From positions 3,341,049 to 3,405,048 of the forward strand of contig JAYKAV010002788.1 of NCBI GenBank assembly GCA_035582835.1: DNA of 64,000 bases, given 5' to 3'. Of the stretch, positions 63,001 to 64,000 are shown piece after piece. A model generated the notes under the pieces. That model made no database searches and had not been told where the DNA came from. It worked only from the letters and a program-made list of their open reading frames with translations. How positions within the stretch are numbered: position 1 is the first letter of the stretch; the number at the start of each line of letters is the position of its first letter. Source of the DNA: Phoebastria nigripes (lineage: Eukaryota > Chordata > Aves > Procellariiformes > Diomedeidae). The position numbers were made by a program, and so were the translations under genes.

Positions 63001-64000
63001 TGTTTTTCCCCTCTCCCTTCCTATCCGAGTTCATTTTTCATCTCTGTTTTCAGTTCAGTTTGCCTTCCCTTTGCCAGCCCAAGAGCTGGCAGCTTTGCCA
63101 AGCCTACTTTCCTGTTAAAGCTTCTGCTGCTCCCTTCAGCCGCCACAGGAGAGGGGTGACCCGCGCTGGTCGTCCTTGCCTTCAGTTGTTTTTTCCTAGA
63201 AGAGCAGCTTACTCTGTGCTTGCCAGAAGATGACCCAAATAGCTGGGATTTGAAGTAGCTGGGGTTTTTTGGGTTGTTTGTTTCTTGGTTTTTTTTAATC
63301 TGCAGCTAGGTGTTTTACCGTATCTGCAGAGAAGAATGCAACAGAAAATAATAGCTCATACTCCTTTGCTAATAGACAAATTGAATGGCTGTAGTGGTAA
63401 CTTAGTATTAGGAGAGAGGGCTTAAAGATAAATGTTTCAAAGCTGCTGCAATGTGTCAGTCTTGTCTTTATGTTAGCTTCTAACTCACATTTACAGATTC
63501 CCATTCTCTCTTGGGGACATGTGAACTACTGCGTTGTTTAATTTTTAAGCCCATAAGTAGTAGTTAGCTTTCCTCTTGCAGGTTCTCCAGTTGACAATGA
63601 TTGCAAGGCATGGATTTTTAATGAGGGAATCTTTGCAGAGGCTGATATTTCTCTCCAGCTTTTCTGGTTTCACAGTGTTGACTTGTGAAAACTCGCTTCT
63701 CTAACCTTGCTTACTAGATCATGGAGGATATCAGCATAAAGTTTTACTCAGATTAAAGTTAGTATGGAAATACTTGGATTAGTTGTGTCCCAAAGAGTTT
63801 ATTTTACCCCTTTCAGCTTCCTCTGTTTTGGATAAGGCTGACAGGAGTTTCTCCCTATTGATATTTTCTTTCTGTTGCAAGTTTNTGTCTCTGCTTGTGA
63901 AGAATTTGCAGGAGAAGAGTTATGAATCCAAGCAAAGTTGTACCACGTTAGCATGTTAAGTCAGTAGTCTTGATGCTGCTTGTGCAAGGTAGTACCAATA

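Overview
The window is vertebrate nuclear DNA, most likely from a bird. The genes are split by introns with GT-AG borders. The two promoters are CpG islands in an otherwise AT-rich, repeat-poor background, and the recognisable interspersed repeats are CR1-type LINEs, including one ending in the (ATTCTATG)n tail typical of sauropsid CR1. A turtle or crocodilian source is less likely but not excluded.

Two protein-coding genes are supported, arranged head to head. On the minus strand, positions 1-9183 hold the first four coding exons of TSNAX (translin-associated factor X, TRAX). They encode residues 1-123 plus one base of codon 124; the remaining exons lie beyond the left edge. On the plus strand, 40908-41732 is coding exon 1 of EGLN1 (PHD2, the main HIF prolyl hydroxylase). 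It encodes 275 residues: a Gly/Ser tail, the MYND zinc finger, the linker and the start of the dioxygenase domain. Everything from 41733 to 64000 is its first intron; I could find no later exon. TSNAX and EGLN1 are also divergent neighbours in human 1q42, so this is conserved synteny.

Layout: 1-1630 is TSNAX intron 4 (CR1 tail at 1-118), followed by exon 4, exon 3, exon 2 and exon 1 at 1631-1761, 3452-3566, 6876-6983 and 9168-9183. About 8780-9720 is the TSNAX CpG-island promoter, with a ZNF143-type motif at 9532-9543. About 9.7-39.8 kb is the spacer between the genes. It has no convincing coding gene but contains a decayed CR1-like LINE (about 19.2-20.1 kb) and an unclassified repeat block with a minisatellite (about 15.24-15.84 kb). 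About 39.88-42.09 kb is the EGLN1 CpG island, with a candidate hypoxia response element at 40437-40443 and two tiny upstream ORFs. EGLN1 intron 1 carries a perfect 11-bp hairpin, an alternating purine-pyrimidine GT/GC block, a 45-base gap and three CR1 fragments.

The two genes have separate jobs. TRAX with translin forms the C3PO endoribonuclease, and PHD2 senses oxygen. I see nothing that amounts to a new multi-gene system. The more interesting signals are regulatory or structural: the hypoxia element, upstream ORFs, the Gly/Ser tract, the hairpin, and a poly(A)-flanked insert in TSNAX intron 1.
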